Origin: Deinococcus frigens DSM 12807
GTDB taxonomy: Bacteria; Deinococcota; Deinococci; Deinococcales; Deinococcaceae
Direction of reading: 5' to 3'
NCBI RefSeq assembly: GCF_000701425.1
Contig: NZ_JNIW01000003.1
Coordinates: forward strand, 1-64,000
Length of the DNA stretch: 64,000 nt
Shown: positions 57,438 to 64,000 of the stretch, in pieces
Layout of the letters: every line of letters begins with the position of its first letter
Numbering within the stretch: position 1 is the first letter of the stretch
Notes under the pieces: model-generated
What the model saw: only the letters and a program-made list of their open reading frames with translations
The model's database searches: none
What the model was told of the DNA's origin: nothing
Made by a program: the position numbers and the translations under genes

Positions 57438-58013
57438 CTACGGCTCCTGGACCTCCACCTTCACGCCACCTAACATGTTGTGATGCCCCGTGCCGCAGTA
57501 CTCGTTGCAGACCACGTTGAGGGTGCCGGGGCGGCGGAAGGTGGTGGTAAAGCTGGACACCTGACCCGGAATGGCGGTGGTGTTGATATTGGTCCCCTCA
57601 ATGAAATAGCCGTGCAGCACGTCCGCCGAGGTGACGTGGATGGTAATGGGCTGGCCGACAGGCACTTTCAGCACAGCAGGTTCGAACTGGAAGGCTTTTG
57701 CCACTACGAAGGCTTCATACGTGCCGTCGGCGTTCTGGCGCAGACCGGGGGTGGCGAACGGCGTGGCCGCGAAGTTCTTTGGGTTCAGCCGCCCGTTCTT
57801 GACGCCAGTGATGTGGTGGCCGCCCTCCCCGGTCAAGGACGGGTAGGTGCCGCTGGAGAAACTCGCCAGCACGGTCACGAACAGAAAGAGCGCCATGACG
57901 GTGGCAATGCCGAACCAGATGTTCTCGTACTTTTCCAGCGTGTGGTGGTCCAGACGCTGACCGGCGGCGCGTGGGCCTGCGGGACGCTGACTGACAGGAC
58001 GTGGCGACGACAC
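57438..58013 (-). CDS. cbaB: ba3-type cytochrome c oxidase subunit II (CuA)
   Basis: A 191-residue subunit with one N-terminal span (WFGIATVMALFLFVTVLASF, ~33-52) and a C-terminal cupredoxin domain. CuA ligands are visible: DVLHGYFIEGTNINT (His) and CNEYCGTGHHNM (two Cys, His, Met). It accepts electrons from cytochrome c. GTG start at 58013, immediately after the TAG of the 58-residue subunit. A GTTCAGACC-containing repeat fragment lies between it and subunit I (57413-57430). Confidence 0.93.
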   Translation of the reverse strand: MSSPRPVSQRPAGPRAAGQRLDHHTLEKYENIWFGIATVMALFLFVTVLASFSSGTYPSLTGEGGHHITGVKNGRLNPKNFAATPFATPGLRQNADGTYEAFVVAKAFQFEPAVLKVPVGQPITIHVTSADVLHGYFIEGTNINTTAIPGQVSSFTTTFRRPGTLNVVCNEYCGTGHHNMLGGVKVEVQEP

Positions 58014-58186
<173 letters not shown>

Positions 58187-58190
<4 letters not shown>

Positions 58191-58624
58191 GGTCTGGCCT
58201 CCAGGCCGTTCTGAACGTCGGATGGGCGGGCGTAGTCGCGCAGCACGTCACTGACGGTCAGCAGGCCGATTACGGTTCCGGCGTCGTCGATCACGGGCAA
58301 TGCGCCCACGCGGTGGTGCAGCAGGGTGTGGGCCGCGTCGCGGGCGTCGGCGTCGGGCGTGGTGGTCAGCACGCTGCGGCGCATCACGTCCTGCACGCTC
58401 ACGGCGGCCAGGCGGGTGGTGGCCTCCCACGGCGAGAGGCTGCTGACCTTGCTGGGCAGCGCCTCGCGCAGATCGCGGTCGGTGACGATGCCCACCAGCC
58501 GGGACCCGTCCACCACCGGCAGACGGCGAATCCCGCGCGATTTCATCAGGTGCGCCGCGTCGGGCAAGGGCAGCGAGGGCGGCGCGACGACGGCTGGGGC
58601 GCTCATTAACTCATGGACCAGCAT
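58187..58624 (-). CDS. Tandem CBS-domain protein
   Basis: A 145-residue protein consisting of two CBS motifs: LPDAAHLMKSRGIRRLPVVDGSRLVGIVTDRDL (~20-52) and DAAHTLLHHRVGALPVIDDAGTVIGLLTVSDVL (~95-127). Such pairs bind adenosyl ligands and sense energy state. The ATG at 58624 has a GGAGG site. It is the first gene of the oxidase operon, overlapping the subunit 2A-like gene, so a regulatory link to respiration is plausible. Confidence 0.88.
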
Positions 58625-58770
58625 GTTGTTCCTCCATGCCCGCAAGGGTGAGGGAGGAGCATTACGGGGGCATTACGGCACGGCCAGGAGGGCGAAGCTG
58701 AGGGTGCGGTGCATGCGATTGCTCTGAGCTTCGCGTCCCAGACACCACCCACCCGTGCTTTACTCCACAC

Positions 58771-60120
58771 ATGCAACTCGTGGATTCGCTGGAGCGCACT
58801 GACCTCTCGCTGACCTTCACCGGAATGGGGATGGACTGGCCCGAACGCCTGAGCCGTGGCCTGGAGGCGGGCGAGGTCCGCCTGATCTCGCGCGGCGCAG
58901 ACGGGGACACGGCGCTGGCCCTGGCTCCCGCGAACGCGCAGGACGCCCGCGAACTGGGCGCGGCGCTGGCGAAACTGGCGCGCGAATTGAAGGCGGAAAC
59001 GATCAAGGCCGCCACCAATGATCACGCCTCTGCGCTGGCTTCTGCGGCGCTGACCGCAGGCTGGCAGGACCGCCGGTATAAAGGCGGAGGTGATCAGCAG
59101 TCGGAAATGCAGCTTCAGGTTGATGGGCTGGACGCCGCCACCTCGGCACGCATCCGGGGCATGGCGGCAGGAGTGACTTTCGCCCGCGAACTGGTCAGCG
59201 CGCCTGCCAACCACCTCAACCCGGCAACGATGGCGCGTGAAGCACAGACGCTTTCTGCCCACGGCATAGAGGTAGAGATCTGGGACGGCCCCACCATCGA
59301 GGCGCGTGGCATGGGCCTGCTGGTGGCGGTGGCGGCGGGCAGCGTGACGGGGCCACGATTGATCCGCCTGACCCTGCCCGCGAAGGGCGAGGCGACACGG
59401 ATCATCGCGTTGGTGGGCAAAGGAATCACTTTTGACACCGGGGGCTACAGCCTTAAAACTTCGCAGGGCATGTATGGCATGAAGAACGACATGGGCGGCG
59501 CGGGCGCGGTCCTGGGGGCCATGCGCGCCCTGGCCGCCCTGCGCGAGAGGATTCCAGACGGCACCGAGGTCCGCGCCTACGTGGCCGCCGCCGAAAACAT
59601 GGTGGGACCCCACGCCATGCGCCCCGGCGACGTGTGCCGCGCCGCCAACGGTAAGACGGTGGAAGTGACCAACACCGACGCCGAGGGCCGCCTGGTCCTG
59701 GCCGACGCCCTGGCCGTGGCCTGCGACGAGGGGGCCACCGACGTCGTCGATCTGGCGACGCTGACTGGCGTGAAGGTGGCGGCCCTGGGCAACGACATGG
59801 CCGCGCTGTTCAGCTCTGACCGTGCGTTGGCGGCCCGCTTACAGGCAGGTGCAGAGGCCGCCGGGGAACTGCTGTGGGAGTTGCCGCTGCACCAGCCGTA
59901 CCTGAAGTCGTACCGCAAGAACACCATCGCGGACCTGAAGAACAGCGATATGGTGCCTGCCGGGGGCAGCATCAAGGCTGCGCTGTTCCTCCAGCAGTTC
60001 GTGACCCGTCCGTGGGCGCACCTGGACATCGCCGGGAACGCCGCGAAGCAAGACGTGGCGACGGGCTGGGGCGTGGGGACGCTGGTGGAATATGTGCTGG
60101 GAGGCGGGACGCAGCATTGA
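58771..60120 (+). CDS. pepA: Leucyl aminopeptidase (M17 family)
   Basis: A 449-residue di-zinc cytosolic aminopeptidase. The N-terminal macro-like domain (~1-140) is divergent. The catalytic domain has VGKGITFDTGGYSLKTS, KNDMGGAGAVLGAM and the M17 signature NTDAEGRLVLADAL, with metal-binding Asp/Glu and catalytic Lys/Arg. The ATG at 58771 lies six bases after a TTTACT box. Its TGA overlaps the next ATG (TGATG), coupling the acetyltransferase-like gene. Confidence 0.92.
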   Translation: MQLVDSLERTDLSLTFTGMGMDWPERLSRGLEAGEVRLISRGADGDTALALAPANAQDARELGAALAKLARELKAETIKAATNDHASALASAALTAGWQDRRYKGGGDQQSEMQLQVDGLDAATSARIRGMAAGVTFARELVSAPANHLNPATMAREAQTLSAHGIEVEIWDGPTIEARGMGLLVAVAAGSVTGPRLIRLTLPAKGEATRIIALVGKGITFDTGGYSLKTSQGMYGMKNDMGGAGAVLGAMRALAALRERIPDGTEVRAYVAAAENMVGPHAMRPGDVCRAANGKTVEVTNTDAEGRLVLADALAVACDEGATDVVDLATLTGVKVAALGNDMAALFSSDRALAARLQAGAEAAGELLWELPLHQPYLKSYRKNTIADLKNSDMVPAGGSIKAALFLQQFVTRPWAHLDIAGNAAKQDVATGWGVGTLVEYVLGGGTQH

Positions 60121-60935
60121 TGGCTGCGCCGCCGCTCACACCGGAGCTGATTGAACGACTTGAAGGGGCAGTCCGCGAAAAGGGCTGGGACGCCCTGAGC
60201 CGCGCTTCCCGGCTGGAGGACAATCCGTATGGCGTGACCCTGTACGAGCGGGGCGGTTTGTGGGCCTCGGTGGTATGCGCCCTGCCGGAATTGCCCTGGT
60301 TCAATACGGTCTCTGGGCTATCCCAGGACCGACTGACTGGGCTGGACGAGGTGCTGGCCCTGTACCGATCTCAGCGGATCGCACCACGCCTGAGCGTCTG
60401 GGCGACGCACCTGACTCCGGTACTGGGCGCGGCGCTGTTCGACCGGGGGTTTACGCCAGTTGGCGTGGGGACAACCCTCTATGCGGCGGCGACGGCTCCC
60501 GCGCCCCGCACATTTGCGGGAGTGGAGGTGCGCGAACTGGAACCGAGCGGGCGGAGGGAAGCCTTCAACACCGCCTTGCTGGCGGGCTACGGCTTCACTG
60601 ATCCAGTCCAGAGAGCGCTGGCGATTCTTGAACATGAGGGGCCGGGCGTGCGCCGCTATCTGGCCTGCGTGGACGGACAGCCCGCTGCTGCCGCCGCCCT
60701 GAGCGTGCATGACGGTGTGGCGTTCCTCGCTGGAGCAGCCACCCGGCCCGACGACCGGCAACGGGGCGCGCAGTCGGCCCTGATTCACCGCCGCCTGGAC
60801 GACGCGGCCCGGTCATGCGAGCTGGTCACGGTGACCACCGCCTTTGCCTCGGCCAGCCAGCGCAATCTGGAAAGGCACGGCTTCCGGGTGGCCCAGCTCA
60901 AGACCTCGTGGGCGGCGCGCAGCAGCGTGAAATAG
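60120..60935 (+). CDS. GNAT-family N-acetyltransferase
   Basis: A 271-residue protein starting at the ATG overlapping the pepA stop; a longer in-frame extension to 59874 is shadow. The C-terminal half is GNAT-like: YLACVDGQPAAAAALSVHDGVAFLAGAATRPDDRQRGAQSALIHRRL contains a Q/RxxGxG/A-type acetyl-CoA loop (RQRGAQSAL), and AFASASQRNLERHGFRV is the final strand. The N-terminal ~140 residues look like a second degenerate GNAT domain. Substrate is unknown. Confidence 0.82.
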   Translation: MAAPPLTPELIERLEGAVREKGWDALSRASRLEDNPYGVTLYERGGLWASVVCALPELPWFNTVSGLSQDRLTGLDEVLALYRSQRIAPRLSVWATHLTPVLGAALFDRGFTPVGVGTTLYAAATAPAPRTFAGVEVRELEPSGRREAFNTALLAGYGFTDPVQRALAILEHEGPGVRRYLACVDGQPAAAAALSVHDGVAFLAGAATRPDDRQRGAQSALIHRRLDDAARSCELVTVTTAFASASQRNLERHGFRVAQLKTSWAARSSVK

Positions 60936-60960
60936 CCGCTTTGTATCGGGGCCGCCCGAC

Positions 60961-61917
<957 letters not shown>

Positions 61918-62105
61918 AGGGCTGGCACTCTCCTGGCGCGGGTGCGCGAGTCGCCGGGGCCTGTCACACCGGGGAATAGAGGAACCCCGGAACGTGCCTC
62001 CAGGATACCGCAGCCGGGGGTGAGAGCGATATGGGCAGAACCGGATGCCGTCTCGCGGAAAGCTGGATCAGGACGCCGCCTTCAGACGCTGCCCCAGTGA
62101 CGCGC

Positions 62106-62111
62106 TAGAAT
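62106..62111 (+). promoter_or_regulatory. -10 box of the prfC transcript
   Basis: TAGAAT, with TTCAGA (62081-62086) as a weak -35. The predicted transcript start falls on the ATG at 62118, so the first translated frame would be the leaderless eight-codon ORF. Confidence 0.6.
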
Positions 62112-62117
62112 GCTGCC

Positions 62118-62144
62118 ATGACCGTTCTCCTTCCGCCGCCCTAG
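62118..62144 (+). CDS. Leaderless upstream ORF of prfC, MTVLLPPP-stop
   Basis: ATG at 62118, six bases after TAGAAT, opens an eight-codon frame ending Pro-Pro-Pro-TAG, 78 bases before the prfC ATG. Consecutive prolines slow elongation, and Pro before a stop slows termination, in other bacteria. A leader of this kind in front of release factor 3 suggests feedback control. No experimental support can be drawn from sequence alone. Confidence 0.5.
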   Translation: MTVLLPPP

Positions 62145-62222
62145 CGAGAGTCGAGGACGCCCATTTCTGCCCCACTTTCGATCAAGCGGCGCTGTCACAA
62201 GAAGCTTCCGCAGGAGCCATCC

Positions 62223-63866
<1,644 letters not shown>

Positions 63867-64000
63867 GCAGGAACAGATGTTCACGCAAGGTCACCGGCTG
63901 TAGTCGCAAACATACCCGGTGATCCTGAAATTTGCGGAAGCGTAGAGCCTGACCGCGCCCGCGTTCGATTCCGGCGTACGAATGATGATCCGTTCGGCTC

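Noticed and set aside
63891..63922. Terminator after prfC (TCACCGG / CCGGTGA)
   Set aside because: The 7-bp stem has an 18-base loop and no T-run, too weak to call.
63940..63990. tRNA T-arm-like GTTCGATTCC near the window end
   Set aside because: Flanking bases do not pair into a T-stem and no anticodon or acceptor arm can be drawn.

Overview
The window looks like chromosomal DNA of a Deinococcus species. It is strongly G+C-rich and densely coded. Many genes start on GTG or ATG only a few bases behind a TANNNT -10 box, the leaderless or near-leaderless style reported in Deinococcus. The terminal oxidase is a Thermus-like ba3 enzyme, and there is a tandem deoxynucleoside kinase pair. No tRNA or rRNA gene was seen. 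Genus is inferred from family resemblance; no database search was possible.

Layout. 1-760: the 3' end of an IS982-like element inserted into the end of a GIY-YIG gene. 778-4963 (minus): a fatty-acid beta-oxidation pair (thiolase, fused hydratase/dehydrogenase) interspersed with small A+T-rich genes. 5169-7497 (minus): two OmpH/Skp-like proteins, a DEDDh exonuclease and a repeat protein. 7647-13865 (plus): a formate module (formate dehydrogenase, DUF1641 partner, FdhD, OFA-type transporter and its 42-residue partner). 14028-24748: hydrolase, AzlCD exporter, a pseudokinase-like PASTA protein, cysteine desulfurase, HD protein, GMC oxidoreductase and the ComEA-ComEC competence operon. 24745-31631: oxidoreductase, RNA methyltransferase, two TrkH/KtrB subunits with one KtrA, and an SDR. 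31675-37977: secreted subtilase, small membrane proteins, a possible Cys/His hydrolase, two deoxynucleoside kinases, HtrA-like protease and an FmdB-like protein. 38077-40409: a 14-bp minisatellite, a glmS ribozyme and glmS. 40665-54514: an O-antigen-ligase-like protein facing a long, tightly overlapped minus-strand surface polysaccharide operon (Wzc-like kinase, initiating transferase, Wzx, glycosyltransferases, Wzy, RmlBACD). Its middle (about 46.9-51.4 kb) is A+T-rich and probably acquired. 55389-58624: a ba3 oxidase operon whose two distal genes carry frameshifts. 58771-63866: leucyl aminopeptidase, GNAT protein, ParB-like protein and release factor 3.

Most unusual signals. (1) At three gene junctions (10718, 18106, 55787) the start region is tandemly repeated with a 16-17 bp period. 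Each repeat makes a chain of tiny reading frames whose stop codon overlaps the next start. (2) A leaderless eight-codon frame ending Pro-Pro-Pro-stop lies upstream of prfC, a plausible sensor of termination efficiency. (3) A glmS ribozyme precedes glmS, preceded in turn by an eight-unit 14-bp repeat. (4) A degenerate-kinase plus PASTA receptor-like protein. (5) The ba3 oxidase subunit I lacks about 50 internal residues and is frameshifted near its end.
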